Origin: Iodobacter fluviatilis
GTDB lineage: Bacteria > Pseudomonadota > Gammaproteobacteria > Burkholderiales > Chitinibacteraceae
Direction: 5' to 3'
DNA length: 64,000 bases
Assembly: GCF_004194535.1 (NCBI RefSeq)
Contig: NZ_CP025781.1
Span: 1,922,001-1,986,000 of the forward strand
Under the pieces are notes generated by a model. It saw only the letters and a program-made list of their open reading frames with translations, ran no database searches and was not told the DNA's origin. Below, piece by piece: positions 40,557 to 52,258 of this stretch. The stretch's first letter is position 1, and each line of letters opens with the position of its first letter. Made by a program: the position numbers and the translations under genes.

Positions 40557-42098
40557 ATGCAACTCAATCCGTCCGAAATCAGTGAACTGATTAAAGCTCG
40601 GATCCAGAATTTATCGACTGCTTCCGAAACACGTACCATTGGTACTGTAGTTTCCGTAACAGACGGTATCGTTCGTGTGCACGGCCTGTCAGAGGCTATG
40701 CAGGGCGAAATGCTGGAATTCCCGGGTAATACCTTCGGTCTTGCGCTCAACTTAGAGCGTGATTCTGTTGGTGCCGTTGTGCTTGGTGATTACAAGCACA
40801 TTCAAGAAGGCGACGAAGTCAAATGTACCGGCCGTATTCTGGAAGTTCCAGTCGGCCGTGAATTGATTGGTCGTGTTGTTAACTCTCTTGGCCAGCCTAT
40901 CGACGGTAAAGGCCCATTGGGTACAACAGAATCTGCACCAATCGAAAGAATTGCGCCAGGCGTTATTTCCCGCCAATCTGTGTCGCAACCACTGCAAACA
41001 GGTATCAAGTCTATTGATACCATGGTGCCAGTTGGTCGTGGTCAGCGCGAGCTGATCATTGGTGACCGTCAGACCGGCAAAACTGCCGTTGCTCTGGACG
41101 CGATCATCAACCAGAAAGGCAATGGTGTGACATGTATTTATGTTGCGATTGGCCAAAAGGCTTCTTCGATCGCTAACGTAGTGCGCAAATTAGAAGAGCA
41201 CGGCGCGATGGGTCATACCATTGTGGTTGCTGCTGCTGCTTCTGAAGCTGCTGCTCTGCAATACATCGCTGCATACTCCGGTTGCACGATGGGCGAATAC
41301 TTCCGCGACCGCGGCGAAGATGCTTTGATCGTTTATGACGATTTGTCTAAGCAAGCTGTAGCTTACCGTCAAATTTCCCTGTTACTGCGCCGTCCTCCGG
41401 GCCGTGAAGCGTATCCGGGCGATGTTTTCTACCTACACTCGCGCTTGCTGGAACGTGCTTCCCGCATTAACGAAGCAGAAGTAGAAAAGCTAACTAACGG
41501 TGCAGTAAAAGGCAAGACCGGTTCTTTAACCGCTCTGCCAATTATTGAAACCCAAGCGGGTGACGTATCTGCATTCGTTCCAACTAACGTGATTTCGATT
41601 ACTGATGGTCAGATTTTCTTGGAAACTGACTTGTTCAACGCGGGTATTCGCCCAGCGATGAACGCCGGTATCTCGGTTTCTCGCGTAGGTGGTGCAGCGC
41701 AGACCAAGGTTATTAAGAAGCTTGGTGGTGGTGTACGTTTGGCTCTGGCTCAGTATCGTGAATTGGCTGCGTTCGCGCAGTTCGCTTCTGATCTGGACGA
41801 AGCAACACGTAAGCAACTTGAGCGTGGCAAGATGGTTACAGAGCTGATGAAGCAGGGTCAATACAGCCCGTTGAAAGTTTCTGAACTGGCCATTACGTTA
41901 TTGCTGATCAACAAGGGTGTGTTTGATGACATCAAAGTTGAAAAAGCATTAGCGTTTGAAGCGGCATTCTTGGCAGAGCTGAAAGCTAACCATGCTGACG
42001 TGCTAGCTCGTATCGAAGACAAGGGTGACCTTGCTTCTGATGACGAAAAAGCAATCGTGAAAGCCGTGGAAGCCTTCAAGGCCAGCGCTGCGTATTGA
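40557..42098 (+). CDS. atpA: ATP synthase F1 subunit alpha
   Basis: The 513-residue non-catalytic nucleotide-binding subunit. The Walker A motif is [13 protein letters not shown] (about 169-181). The arginine finger region is in the [13 protein letters not shown] segment, and the N-terminus [17 protein letters not shown] binds delta. The start follows AGGAGAAATC. Confidence 0.97.
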   Translation: MQLNPSEISELIKARIQNLSTASETRTIGTVVSVTDGIVRVHGLSEAMQGEMLEFPGNTFGLALNLERDSVGAVVLGDYKHIQEGDEVKCTGRILEVPVGRELIGRVVNSLGQPIDGKGPLGTTESAPIERIAPGVISRQSVSQPLQTGIKSIDTMVPVGRGQRELIIGDRQTGKTAVALDAIINQKGNGVTCIYVAIGQKASSIANVVRKLEEHGAMGHTIVVAAAASEAAALQYIAAYSGCTMGEYFRDRGEDALIVYDDLSKQAVAYRQISLLLRRPPGREAYPGDVFYLHSRLLERASRINEAEVEKLTNGAVKGKTGSLTALPIIETQAGDVSAFVPTNVISITDGQIFLETDLFNAGIRPAMNAGISVSRVGGAAQTKVIKKLGGGVRLALAQYRELAAFAQFASDLDEATRKQLERGKMVTELMKQGQYSPLKVSELAITLLLINKGVFDDIKVEKALAFEAAFLAELKANHADVLARIEDKGDLASDDEKAIVKAVEAFKASAAY

Positions 42099-42126
42099 TT
42101 TGATACGTTGAGACAAGGATCAAATC

Positions 42127-42996
42127 ATGGCAAGCGGTAAAGAAATTCGGACCAAGATCAAGAGCGTAAAAAATACGCAAAAGATCACCCGTGCTATGGA
42201 AATGGTTGCGACATCAAAAATGCGCAAGGCTCAGGAGCGTATGCGAGCGGCACGCCCTTACGGTGAAAAAATCCGTAATGTGGCTGCACACCTGAGCGCT
42301 GCCTTTGTTGACTACACGCACCCTTATTTGCAAAAGCGCGACGTTGTTAAGCGTGTGGGCCTGATTACGATTACTTCAGACAAGGGGCTGTGTGGTGGTT
42401 TAAACACCAACTCCCTACGTCTGGCCGTGAACCGTATGAAGGAATGGCATCAAGACGGCGTAGAAACCTCTGTCACCGCGATCGGTAACAAGGGTATTGG
42501 GTTTATGAACCGTTACGGCGCAAAGGTTTTGTCCTCTGCGCACGGACTCGGCGATACCCCGCACCTTGAGCAGCTGATTGGCCCGGTCAAAGTAATGATC
42601 GATGCCTTTGTTGCTGGTGAAGTAGACGAAGTTCACCTCGTTTACACTCGTTTCGTGAATACCATGAAGCAAGAGCCAGTGATGGAGCAGCTGTTGCCGC
42701 TATCAGACAACGCATTTGGCGAGCCTAAAAAAGGCTACAACTGGGAATACCTGTTTGAGCCAGATGCTAAGACTGTGATCGATGAATTAATGAGCCGTTA
42801 CATTGAGGCATTGGTTTACCAGGCCGTAGCGGAAAACATTTCTTCTGAGCAAGCGGCCCGTATGGTGGCGATGAAAGCGGCGACTGATAACGCAGACAAT
42901 GTGATCGGCGATCTACAGCTCCTTTACAACAAAACCCGTCAAGCAGCGATTACGAAGGAACTCTCCGAAATCGTTTCTGGCGCGGCAGCGGTGTAA
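42127..42996 (+). CDS. atpG: ATP synthase F1 subunit gamma
   Basis: The 289-residue central shaft. The N-terminal helix [31 protein letters not shown] and the C-terminal helix [23 protein letters not shown] form the rotating coiled coil. The middle forms the Rossmann-like foot ([14 protein letters not shown]). Confidence 0.96.
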   Translation: MASGKEIRTKIKSVKNTQKITRAMEMVATSKMRKAQERMRAARPYGEKIRNVAAHLSAAFVDYTHPYLQKRDVVKRVGLITITSDKGLCGGLNTNSLRLAVNRMKEWHQDGVETSVTAIGNKGIGFMNRYGAKVLSSAHGLGDTPHLEQLIGPVKVMIDAFVAGEVDEVHLVYTRFVNTMKQEPVMEQLLPLSDNAFGEPKKGYNWEYLFEPDAKTVIDELMSRYIEALVYQAVAENISSEQAARMVAMKAATDNADNVIGDLQLLYNKTRQAAITKELSEIVSGAAAV

Positions 42997-43019
42997 TGGC
43001 CCTGATGCACAATGAATAA

Positions 43020-44417
<1,398 letters not shown>

Positions 44418-44428
44418 GGATTAGTGCC

Positions 44429-44854
44429 ATGGCAATGACAATGCATGTGGACGTGGTAAGTGCAGAGCAACTGATCTACTCTGGCGTCGCTGAGTTTATC
44501 TCGGCTCCTGCTGAAAAAGGTGAGATTGGTATTCTGCCGCGTCACGCCCCACTACTCACTCGCGTGAGGCCCGGAGCGGTGCGCATCAAAGTTGCCAATA
44601 GCGATGAAGAAGTGATTCTTTATGTTTCGGGCGGCATGTTAGAAGTGCAGCCTCATGTGGTTACCGTGTTGGCAGATACTGCTATTCGCGGTAAAGACAT
44701 CGACGAAGCGAAGGCGCTAGACGCCAAACGCCGCGCCGAAGAATCAATTAAGAACCACGGCTCATCGATGGACTTTGCGATGGCTCAGGCCGAGCTAGTA
44801 GAAGCGGTAGCAAAACTTGCCGTGATCGACAAGCTCAAAAAGCGTGGTCACTAA
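44429..44854 (+). CDS. atpC: ATP synthase F1 subunit epsilon
   Basis: The 141-residue epsilon subunit couples gamma to the c-ring and can inhibit ATP hydrolysis. The N-terminal beta-sandwich ([37 protein letters not shown]) is followed by a C-terminal helical hairpin. It ends the operon and a terminator follows. Confidence 0.95.
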   Translation: MAMTMHVDVVSAEQLIYSGVAEFISAPAEKGEIGILPRHAPLLTRVRPGAVRIKVANSDEEVILYVSGGMLEVQPHVVTVLADTAIRGKDIDEAKALDAKRRAEESIKNHGSSMDFAMAQAELVEAVAKLAVIDKLKKRGH

Positions 44855-44883
44855 GCTTTAGTGGTGAAGTATTTGTGGTAAAT

Positions 44884-44909
44884 AAAAAGGCAGCTTCGGC
44901 TGCCTTTTT
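44884..44909 (+). terminator. Rho-independent terminator of the atp operon
   Basis: AAAAAGGCAGC, loop TTCG, GCTGCCTTTTT. The tetraloop and T-run make it strong, about 30 bases after atpC. Confidence 0.92.
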
Positions 44910-44939
44910 ATTTGTCTGTTAAAACGCACTTAAAGTGTT

Positions 44940-45164
44940 TTATGCGAGCTGTAGATCTTCTTCTGAATGCTCCATGGTGACATCCCTCTCGGTAGCGCAA
45001 CAGGCAATCCAGCGAACTTTAACAATTTTCCCACGCTTACCAAGCGGGACAAAAGTATCGATAACCTCGCCTTTTCAGTGGTCAAGCTGACGTGCTATGG
45101 GAAGAATGTAAGGCAACTGATCCACACGGATCTGGATGATTCGTTGCACTTTAAAAGACGGCAT
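44940..45164 (-). pseudogene. Small unrecognised gene interrupted by an in-frame TGA
   Basis: From ATG 45164 the minus strand reads MPSFKVQRIIQIRVDQLPY..., stops at a TGA after 29 codons (LDH-stop-KGEV), and continues in the same frame with protein-like sequence for 44 more codons. That second part includes VPLGKRGKIVKVRWIACC and ends EEDLQLA at a TAA. Composition and frame continuity suggest one ~73-residue protein with a nonsense codon, perhaps TGG to TGA. I do not recognise the family. It fills most of the gap between atpC and the chemoreceptor; nothing else was seen in 45165-45302. Confidence 0.4.
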
Positions 45165-45302
45165 GGCGAGTAATCTTACAAAGACTCAAAATTACATCAA
45201 AAAGTATCACTTATGACGGGGCAAAACCAGCATCACTAGTGGTCGCTACCCTTTGGCCAAGCTTGCAGGCTTTGTGAGACAAGTATGGTTAGATTCATTC
45301 TT

Positions 45303-46805
45303 TTATACTTTAAAATATGCAAGCTGAGCTTGCACTTGCAGGGCTTGTTCAGCGAGTTGTTCGGCAGTGGCCGATAGTTGTACGGATGCTGCGGCATTGA
45401 TCTCTACTCTTTGCGATACTTCGGCAATATTCTGACTAATTTGATCAAGCTCTTGGTTCTGCTCGTGGCTATTTGCGGCTATTTCTTCAACCAAGTCGGC
45501 AGTTTTTCTAATATTTGGCTCAATTTGATTGAGCTGCTCCCTGGCGGTTTCTGCAAGCAGTACGCTGCTCTGGGATAACTCGCCAATTGCTTGTGCTGCG
45601 GTTTGGCAGCGCTCGGCTAGTTTTCTGACCTCGGCGGCTACTACCGCAAAGCTTTTACCATTTTGCCCTGCTCGTGCCGCTTCAATAGCGGCATTTAAAG
45701 CCAGTAGATTGGTTTGGTAGGCAATCTCATCAATAATTTTAATTTCTTTGGCAATTCTAAGCATGGCCAAGGTGGTTTCTTGCACTGATTCACGGCTGTT
45801 GCGGGCATCTAATGTGGATTGACGAGTCATGGCGTTGGTAATACGCGCTGTGTGGGTATTACTTTCAGTACTGATGCTGAGGTGATCAATGGAACTGCTG
45901 CTTTCTTTTAGTAGATTGGCATTGATATTGGTGTTTTTACAGAGTAGCTGGGCGGCGTTAGAAATTTCTGAAGACGATATCGAGGTGGCTTGTGTGGCGT
46001 TTCTGAGCTGAATAACAATAGTGTTTAGTTTTTCTACCATTTGGCGCATAGCAAACAGTAGGCTAGTTTGATCGTTTGCGTGCAGCATAACTTGCAAGCT
46101 AAGATCGCCAGCGGCAACTTGTTGGGCTACTTTAGTCGCGTAAGCAGGCTCGCCACCCAATTGTTTTAGGATTTGTTGCGTGCTAAGCCATACGGCTGCA
46201 AGGCTAGTCAAAAAGCCACAAACCGTCGCAATCACCACCGTCCAAAACGTGCTTTTACCCCGTGCATCAATCTGTGCGCGTGAAATTGCAATATCATTTT
46301 GTTCTAATTTTACTAATTGATTGAGATAGCCCATTGCGGCTTTATAAGCGGTGTAAGCATCGCCATTGATAAGGGCATAGGCTTCAGTGGGCATGCCTTG
46401 CCGGGTTAGTTTAAAAGCTTCTTTATCTAGTTTTTCAAATTGCAGTAATTTTTTGCGTGCATTATCGATCAATGTTTTTCGGCTGTTGTCGCTTTCTATT
46501 GCATACAATTTTTCTAAAGCGCTGCGCCCCTTGTCTAAATTAATTTGAAATTGTTGCTCGGCAGCTGCTTCCATTTGCGTACTCCAAGCGTGAATTTGGT
46601 TGCGATCATCGGTGGTGGTGCTCGTGATAAAAAACGCCGCTTGATTAGCAAGAAATACTCTGTGGGCATTTTCATCTAAAGCTGAAGAGGCAAGACTACT
46701 GATGGATGCAATGGCGTGCAGTGCTAGCAGCACAATCAATAGCGTAACCAGGGTGAGTAAGCCTACCGGGAGCATGATTTTCCATATTATTTTTAGGTCT
46801 TGCAT
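45303..46805 (-). CDS. Methyl-accepting chemotaxis protein
   Basis: A 500-residue transmembrane chemoreceptor. TM1 (about 10-35) and TM2 (about 189-212) bracket a ~150-residue helical periplasmic domain of four-helix-bundle type. A HAMP-like linker and a cytoplasmic signalling domain follow. The hairpin tip that contacts CheA and CheW is [23 protein letters not shown]. No C-terminal CheR-binding pentapeptide is present (it ends QAQLAYFKV). The ligand is unknown, and no che genes are adjacent. Confidence 0.92.
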   Translation of the reverse strand: MQDLKIIWKIMLPVGLLTLVTLLIVLLALHAIASISSLASSALDENAHRVFLANQAAFFITSTTTDDRNQIHAWSTQMEAAAEQQFQINLDKGRSALEKLYAIESDNSRKTLIDNARKKLLQFEKLDKEAFKLTRQGMPTEAYALINGDAYTAYKAAMGYLNQLVKLEQNDIAISRAQIDARGKSTFWTVVIATVCGFLTSLAAVWLSTQQILKQLGGEPAYATKVAQQVAAGDLSLQVMLHANDQTSLLFAMRQMVEKLNTIVIQLRNATQATSISSSEISNAAQLLCKNTNINANLLKESSSSIDHLSISTESNTHTARITNAMTRQSTLDARNSRESVQETTLAMLRIAKEIKIIDEIAYQTNLLALNAAIEAARAGQNGKSFAVVAAEVRKLAERCQTAAQAIGELSQSSVLLAETAREQLNQIEPNIRKTADLVEEIAANSHEQNQELDQISQNIAEVSQRVEINAAASVQLSATAEQLAEQALQVQAQLAYFKV

Positions 46806-46891
46806 ATTGGGGCCTCCTTGCTTTCATCTACATATAGATTAGCTGTCGTCTGGCTGAGATGCTGCATTACCTGAAGGTTCTTTTGCGCAAA

Positions 46892-47055
46892 CAGCCTGTC
46901 GGACTTAGCATCAGTCAGCTGCAAAATCACCTGATCGGGCTATATTTCACCAGATTTTTGACCAATAACTCGTTATTGGCGCTACAAATCCGGCAAAATC
47001 TGGTCTCGGCCATGCGATTTTTCGCTTCGACCGTCTAAGTCCGATAGGCTGCTAG
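46892..47055. mobile_element. MITE-like element, copy 2 (inverted relative to copy 1)
   Basis: CAGCCTGTCGGACTTAG at 46892 and CTAAGTCCGATAGGCTG near 47035-47051 form imperfect terminal inverted repeats. The interior, reverse-complemented, aligns with that of the 14081-14246 element, including the central hairpin (CCAATAACTCGTTATTGG). It lies upstream of the M32 carboxypeptidase gene and occupies half of a 321-base gap in which nothing else was identified. Confidence 0.75.
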
Positions 47056-47126
47056 GGCTCAAAGCAGTTGCACTTGTCATGCAAACTGGCATGATAAGTA
47101 TTCTTATCTATAGAGGTCTTATATTA

Positions 47127-48614
47127 ATGAGCCAAACTGCCTATCAAGCTGTTGTTGCAACATTTACTCGTATTTATCGCTATGAGCATTTAGGCTCGAT
47201 CGCAGGTTGGGATCAGGCTGCAATGATGCCGTCTAAAGGCAATGATGCGCGCGGTGCAGCGATGGCCGAGCTGGGCGTGTTGATTCATCACACTTTGACT
47301 GACTCGGCACTGGCCGAGTTGATTAATGCGGCAGAGCTTGGGGATCTAAGCACGGCTGAGCAAGCCAGCCTGCGTGAAATTAAACGTCAGTGGGAGCACG
47401 CCAATTTGCTGCCTGCCAGCTTGATAGAAGCCAAGACACTTGTGGGATCGCACTGCTCACATGAGTGGCGGACTCAGCGATCAAATAACGATTGGCAGGG
47501 TTTTTTACAAAATTTCCGTGAAGTAGTACGTTTATCTCGCGAAGAAGCACAGCTCTTGGCAAAGGAAACTGGCTTATCGCCTTACGAATCACTTTTAAAT
47601 AAATACGAGCCGGGCATGACTTGCGCTGAGCTGGATCGTATTTTTGCTGATGTTAAAAGCTGGCTGCCAGGGCTGATTAGCCAAGCTATGGAAAAACAAG
47701 GCACCGAGCAACTAATCGCTGCGACTGGCTCGTTTGCGGTTGAAAAACAACGTGCTTTGGGTTTAGAAGTAATGGCTTTATTGGGCTTTGATTTTGAAGG
47801 TGGCCGCTTGGATGTATCAAACCACCCCTTCTGCGGTGGTGTGCCAGAAGACGTGCGTATTACTACCCGCTATCGCGAAGATGATTTTATGCAAAGCATG
47901 ATGGGCATCGTGCATGAAACCGGCCACGCCCGTTATGAGCAGAGCCTGCCGCGTGAAACGGTGGCCTTGCCGGTTGGGCGCGCTCGCTCTATGGGCATTC
48001 ACGAAAGCCAGAGCTTATCGTTCGAAATGCAATTAGGCCGAAACCCAGCGTTTTTGGCGCTGATTAGCCCGCTGGTTAAAAAGCATTTAGGCGATCAGCC
48101 TGCGTTTGAAGCGGCTAATCTGGCCAAGATGTATACCCGCGTGCGTCCTGATTTTATTCGTGTTGATGCCGATGAGCTGACTTACCCAGCGCACGTTATT
48201 TTGCGCTACGAAATTGAGCGCGCACTGATCGATGGCGAAATCGAAGCCGATGATGTGCCCGCACTGTGGGATGAAAAAATGCAGACTTATTTGGGCGTGG
48301 ATACCAAGGGCAATTTTAAAAATGGCTGCATGCAAGATATCCACTGGACTGATGGCATGATTGGCTATTTCCCGAGCTATACGCTGGGAGCTATGTATGC
48401 AGCGCAATACTTTGCCACGATTCGTAAGCTGCATCCAGATCTGGACGAGCGCATCGCTGTGGGTGATTTAGAGCCGATATTTAGCTGGCTGAATACCAAT
48501 ATCTGGAGCCAAGCCAGCCAGTGGGAAACGGGTGAACTGGTCCGCCGTGCCACAGGTGAATCACTCAACCCAGCGCATTTTCGTAAGCATTTAGAACAGC
48601 GTTATTTGGCCTGA
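47127..48614 (+). CDS. Carboxypeptidase Taq-type (peptidase M32)
   Basis: A 495-residue metallocarboxypeptidase that removes broad-specificity C-terminal residues from peptides in the cytoplasm. The HExxH zinc motif is in MGIVHETGHARYEQSLPRE; the family segments MGIHESQSLSFEMQLGRN and TYPAHVILRYEIERALI also occur. The ATG at 47127 gives MSQTAYQAVVATFTRIYR; the frame from 47079 starts in the flank of the MITE. The protein is mostly helical and of normal length. No operon partner is evident. Confidence 0.92.
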   Translation: MSQTAYQAVVATFTRIYRYEHLGSIAGWDQAAMMPSKGNDARGAAMAELGVLIHHTLTDSALAELINAAELGDLSTAEQASLREIKRQWEHANLLPASLIEAKTLVGSHCSHEWRTQRSNNDWQGFLQNFREVVRLSREEAQLLAKETGLSPYESLLNKYEPGMTCAELDRIFADVKSWLPGLISQAMEKQGTEQLIAATGSFAVEKQRALGLEVMALLGFDFEGGRLDVSNHPFCGGVPEDVRITTRYREDDFMQSMMGIVHETGHARYEQSLPRETVALPVGRARSMGIHESQSLSFEMQLGRNPAFLALISPLVKKHLGDQPAFEAANLAKMYTRVRPDFIRVDADELTYPAHVILRYEIERALIDGEIEADDVPALWDEKMQTYLGVDTKGNFKNGCMQDIHWTDGMIGYFPSYTLGAMYAAQYFATIRKLHPDLDERIAVGDLEPIFSWLNTNIWSQASQWETGELVRRATGESLNPAHFRKHLEQRYLA

Positions 48615-48628
48615 TAAGGTCGGAGAAC

Positions 48629-49041
48629 GTAGGGTGGGTGAAACCCGCCGTTTTTGTAGCATTTCGTGCAAAAGTCTGGCGGGTTTTACCCCATATGTGC
48701 TAACCAAAATCAAAAAGTTCTTTTTAGTGCCTTCGGCACGTTGATTTTGGAGCTGTTGGCCACCGCGGGGGCCTTCCTTTCTTGAACAGCCAAGAAACGA
48801 AGCCAAAGAAGGCCGCCCCAAACAGCACGAAGGCCCCTCACTGCGGACAATCGAGGTGGCGTCAATTCAACTCGCTTCGCTCAAACACGAATTGACGACT
48901 GCTCCACCCCGCTTGTTCTTCGCTTCGGCGTGCTTCAGGGTGACTTAAGCCCCGTGCCGAGAGCGTGGGCATAGTGTTTTTTTACTGTTTGTTTATGAAA
49001 AAACTAATTAGTTAGCACACATGGGGTTTCCCCGCCCTACG
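48629..49041. repeat. 0.4-kb repeat, left copy flanking glmU
   Basis: The unit begins GTAGGGTGGGTGAAACCC and ends GGGGTTTCCCCGCCCTAC, so it has terminal inverted repeats of its own. The core is nearly identical, in reverse orientation, to 50501-50900. No convincing gene lies within it. It fills most of the 508-base gap before glmU; only ~80 bases of normal upstream sequence remain. Confidence 0.88.
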
Positions 49042-49122
49042 GAACTCATATTACATTTTTCCGCCAGTTTTTCGCACAAAAAGGGTTAAAATAATGTCTT
49101 TTAGCTTACTAGGTTTTGTCGT

Positions 49123-50490
49123 ATGAGCGCTTTGCTTGATGTTGTTGTTCTCGCTGCCGGCCAAGGCAAGCGTATGTATTCCAAAATGCCAAAGGTTTTG
49201 CATCGCTTGGCGGGCAAGCCGCTTCTGGGGCATGTGCTTGATACTGCGCGACATTTAAAACCGAGCAAGTTGGTGGTGGTGTATGGCCACGGTGGTGAGC
49301 AGGTGCAAGCAGAGCTACTAGATAGCAAGGATCTGGCTTGGGCACATCAGGCCGAGCAGCTAGGCACAGGCCACGCGCTTGCGCAGGCTTTGCCGTATTT
49401 GCAGAGTGAAACCACGCTGATGTTATACGGCGATGTGCCTTTGACTCGCTTAGCCACGCTGCAGGCGCTGTTAGCCGCCAGCAGCCAAGGGCAGTTAGGG
49501 ATTTTGACGGATATCTTGGACGATGCGACTGGCTATGGCCGGATTGTTCGCGATGCTGCGGGCAAGGTAACGTGCATTGTTGAGCAAAAAGATGCCAGCC
49601 CTGAGCAAGCCGCCATTACGGAAATGAATACAGGCATTTTGGCGCTGCCAACAGCTAAATTAGCAGGCTGGCTGGGTGAGCTTAAAAATGACAATGCCCA
49701 AGGCGAATATTACGCCACCGATTTGATTGCCCTCGCTGTGCGCGATGGCATTGAGATCGCCACCGTGCACCCGCAAGATCATTGGGAAGCCGAAGGGATT
49801 AATAATAAGGTGCAGTTGGCTCAGCTGGAACGCATTCACCAAGCCGAGATCGCCCAATCATTGTTGCTGGCGGGTGTAAGCTTGATTGACCCTGCGCGTA
49901 TCGATGTTCGCGGCACGTTGCGCCACGGCATGGATGTGATTATCGATGTGAATTGCGTGTTTGAAGGCGAAGTATTGCTTGGGGAAAACGTAAAAATCGG
50001 TGCTAACTGCGTTTTAAAGAATGTAACGATTCATGACGATGCCATCATTCACCCATTTAGCCATCTGGAAGACGCGGTAGTAGGCAAGGGTAATCTCATC
50101 GGCCCATTTGCGCGTCTTCGCCCCGGTGCGGAGCTGGCCGATGACGTGCATATCGGCAATTTTGTAGAAGTCAAAAAAGCCACCATCGGCAAAGGTTCTA
50201 AAGTAAATCACCTGAGCTATATCGGCGACACCACCATGGGCAGTAAGGTGAACGTGGGCGCAGGCACAATTACGGCCAATTACGACGGCGTGAATAAATT
50301 CCGCACCGTGATTGAAGACGAAGTGCGCATCGGCTCGAATAATGTGCTGGTTGCACCCGTCACTATTGGTGCAGGCGCAACCACAGGCGCAGGATCGGTG
50401 ATCGGCAAAAACGCACCGGCTGGCGAGCTGACTGTGGCACGAGCTAAGCAGGTAACGATTTACGGCTGGCAGCGGCCGGTGAAGAAGTAA
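49123..50490 (+). CDS. glmU: Bifunctional GlcN-1-P acetyltransferase / UDP-GlcNAc pyrophosphorylase
   Basis: GlmU makes UDP-GlcNAc, the precursor of peptidoglycan, LPS and amino-sugar capsules. The 455-residue protein has the N-terminal uridylyltransferase signature [18 protein letters not shown] (11-28) and the GTGHALAQA and LYGDVPL segments. The C-terminal left-handed beta-helix carries the acetyltransferase site ([31 protein letters not shown]). It stands alone between two inverted repeats. glmS, its usual neighbour, is not in the window. UDP-GlcNAc from this enzyme could feed the capsule locus downstream. Confidence 0.96.
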   Translation: MSALLDVVVLAAGQGKRMYSKMPKVLHRLAGKPLLGHVLDTARHLKPSKLVVVYGHGGEQVQAELLDSKDLAWAHQAEQLGTGHALAQALPYLQSETTLMLYGDVPLTRLATLQALLAASSQGQLGILTDILDDATGYGRIVRDAAGKVTCIVEQKDASPEQAAITEMNTGILALPTAKLAGWLGELKNDNAQGEYYATDLIALAVRDGIEIATVHPQDHWEAEGINNKVQLAQLERIHQAEIAQSLLLAGVSLIDPARIDVRGTLRHGMDVIIDVNCVFEGEVLLGENVKIGANCVLKNVTIHDDAIIHPFSHLEDAVVGKGNLIGPFARLRPGAELADDVHIGNFVEVKKATIGKGSKVNHLSYIGDTTMGSKVNVGAGTITANYDGVNKFRTVIEDEVRIGSNNVLVAPVTIGAGATTGAGSVIGKNAPAGELTVARAKQVTIYGWQRPVKK

Positions 50491-50500
50491 GGTTGCTTAC

Positions 50501-50900
50501 GTAGGGCGGGTGAAACCCCATGTGTGTTAACCAAATGTTTTTTCATTAGCAAACATAGAAAAAACACGATGCCCACGCTCTCGGCATGGGGCTTAAATCC
50601 CCCCTGAAGCACGCCGAAACGAGGAACAAACGGGGTGGGGTAATCGTCAATTCGTGTTTGAGCGAAGCGAGTTGAATTGACGCCACCTCGATTGTCCGCA
50701 GTGAGGGGCCTTCGTGCTGTTTGGGGCGGCCTTCTTTGGCTTCGTTTCTTGGCCGTTCAAGAAAGGAAGGCCCCCGCGGTGGCCAACCGCTCCAAAATCA
50801 ACGTGCCGAAGGCATAAAAAGATCTTTTTGACTTTGGTTAGCGCCTACGGGGTGAAACCCGCGAGCTGTGTTGAAAAATACACGGGTTTCACCCGCCCTA
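50501..50900. repeat. 0.4-kb repeat, right copy flanking glmU (inverted)
   Basis: It starts GTAGGGCGGGTGAAACCCC ten bases after the glmU stop and ends GGGTTTCACCCGCCCTA. Its reverse complement matches the left copy over long stretches, such as CAATCGAGGTGGCGTCAATT and CCAAGAAACGAAGCC. Small open frames inside it occur only because it is GC-rich. It fills the 444-base gap to the next gene. Confidence 0.88.
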
Positions 50901-50934
50901 AGCCTGCATCAAGCGATGCCTTTTAGAGCGACTT

Positions 50935-51843
50935 CTATTCAGGCCAGCACAGTTCCCGCTGGCTTTCAAAACGCCGATTTTCACCGGTAAACGGATCAAC
51001 AAACTCAATCGCCCTTGCTAATAATTGCAAGGGGCGGCTGAAGTCGTCGCCTTTTTCGGGCAACAATTCTGGATACCAAGGGTCATTCAAAATAGGCACG
51101 CCTAGGGCGCTTAAATGCGTGCGCAGCTGATGCTTTTTGCCGGTGTGTGGCTTAAGGCGATAACGCGCCCACTCACCGCGTTGCTCGATTAGCTCGATAT
51201 AGGTTTCGCTATTGGGCTCGCCTGGCGCTTCTTCCATGGTGAACATGCCCTGTTGCTCTTGCATAAAGCTGCGATGCACGCGGGGTAGCTCTAAATCAGC
51301 GCGAAAAGGCGCGATCGCCTCGTATTCTTTTGCCACATCGCGTTCAGAAAACAGCGCATGGTAGCCAGCGCGGCAGGCTGGATCGAGGCTGAACAACATA
51401 ATCCCTGCTGTTTCCCTATCCAAGCGATGAATTGGCGCAATGTCGGGCGCTCCTAGCGACTTACGTAGTCGAGTCAGCAGCGTTTCTTGCAAATAACGCC
51501 CAGCCGGAATGCAGGCCAAAAAGTGCGGCTTATCGGCAACCAGCAAGCGCTCATCCTGATAAATAATGTGCTCGGCAAAAGGCACCGGCGTTTCTTCCGG
51601 CACTTCGCGGTAATACCAGATGCGGCCATTAGGCTGGTAGCTACTCGCAACATTTAATACCTCGCCTTGATGATCAACAATCTCGCCACGCTCTAAACGC
51701 CCACGCAAAATTTCGGCAGGCATGTGCGGAAAGCGGGTGATTAAAAACGTCAGCAAATCAGGCCATTGCCCCGCAGGCAGCTGCAAAAAACTCGGGGCAA
51801 TACCATCGCGATGCGGTAGGGGAGAAGTACGGCGTTTACTCAT
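50935..51843 (-). CDS. RluA-family pseudouridine synthase
   Basis: A 302-residue enzyme that isomerises uridine in rRNA or tRNA. The catalytic Asp is in IHRLDRETAGIML (about residues 144-156), and the downstream HTGKKHQLRTHLSALGVPI motif is also conserved. An N-terminal region resembling a short S4 domain (FPHMPAEILRGRLERGEIVDHQGEVL) precedes it. Similar stand-alone proteins are annotated YqcB/TruC-like or as general RluA types; the target base is unknown. ATG 51843 is preferred to an in-frame TTG seven codons upstream. Confidence 0.88.
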   Translation of the reverse strand: MSKRRTSPLPHRDGIAPSFLQLPAGQWPDLLTFLITRFPHMPAEILRGRLERGEIVDHQGEVLNVASSYQPNGRIWYYREVPEETPVPFAEHIIYQDERLLVADKPHFLACIPAGRYLQETLLTRLRKSLGAPDIAPIHRLDRETAGIMLFSLDPACRAGYHALFSERDVAKEYEAIAPFRADLELPRVHRSFMQEQQGMFTMEEAPGEPNSETYIELIEQRGEWARYRLKPHTGKKHQLRTHLSALGVPILNDPWYPELLPEKGDDFSRPLQLLARAIEFVDPFTGENRRFESQRELCWPE

Positions 51844-51944
51844 GAGCTGGGCAATAAAAGGCAAAGGAGCTGCAGTTTACGGGGCGGGGGCGGGGAAAGA
51901 AACCTTAGGCTCTGGTTCGGATTAATTTACTGTTTTTGAAACGT

Positions 51945-52018
51945 CGTCATTCCCGCATGCTTTTGGCGGGAATCTAGCTGCGCTGCTGGATCCCCGACTA
52001 AAACATTCGGGGATGACG
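51945..52018. repeat. Palindromic intergenic repeat, copy 2
   Basis: CGTCATTCCCGCATG...GGGAATC at the left pairs with GCTGGATCCCCGA...TCGGGGATGACG at the right. The layout is the same as 26755-26828. It lies in the 415-base gap between the pseudouridine synthase gene and ychF. Confidence 0.75.
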
Positions 52019-52071
52019 GTTTGGCGTTGATTTTAGATTCATAACAAACAATTTTACTAAACCCTCGTTTT

Positions 52072-52130
52072 TCTCCGTGAAATTCCGTGTTCTCTGGGGT
52101 CGAAGTGGTTCAAGACCTGGGTTTCCCCAC
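52072..52130. repeat. Short intergenic repeat, copy B
   Basis: CTCCGTGAAATTCCGTGTTCTCT is identical to the block at 10062-10121, and the tail GTTCAAGACCTGGG resembles GTTTAAGATCTGGG there. The function is unknown. The rest of this gap (52131-52258) holds the ychF leader; nothing else was recognised. Confidence 0.6.
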
Positions 52131-52258
52131 TGAACACGAGCAAATCACCCCTATTTGCCAATGGGATTTGTTCAGGGTGGGAGCGGCGGCGTTCACAATC
52201 GGGTAAAATCCCGCTTTTAAAGTATATGTTGGCCGCGATTTGCGGCAAAAGGATTGAT

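Noticed and set aside
44967-45173. 68-codon plus-strand frame after atpC
   Set aside because: The opposite strand gives more protein-like sequence (although interrupted), so this frame is probably a shadow.
50714-50926. 70-codon open frame in the right glmU-flanking repeat
   Set aside because: It lies inside a non-coding GC-rich repeat, the matching copy does not preserve a gene-like frame with a start and ribosome binding site, and the peptide looks like translated repeat.
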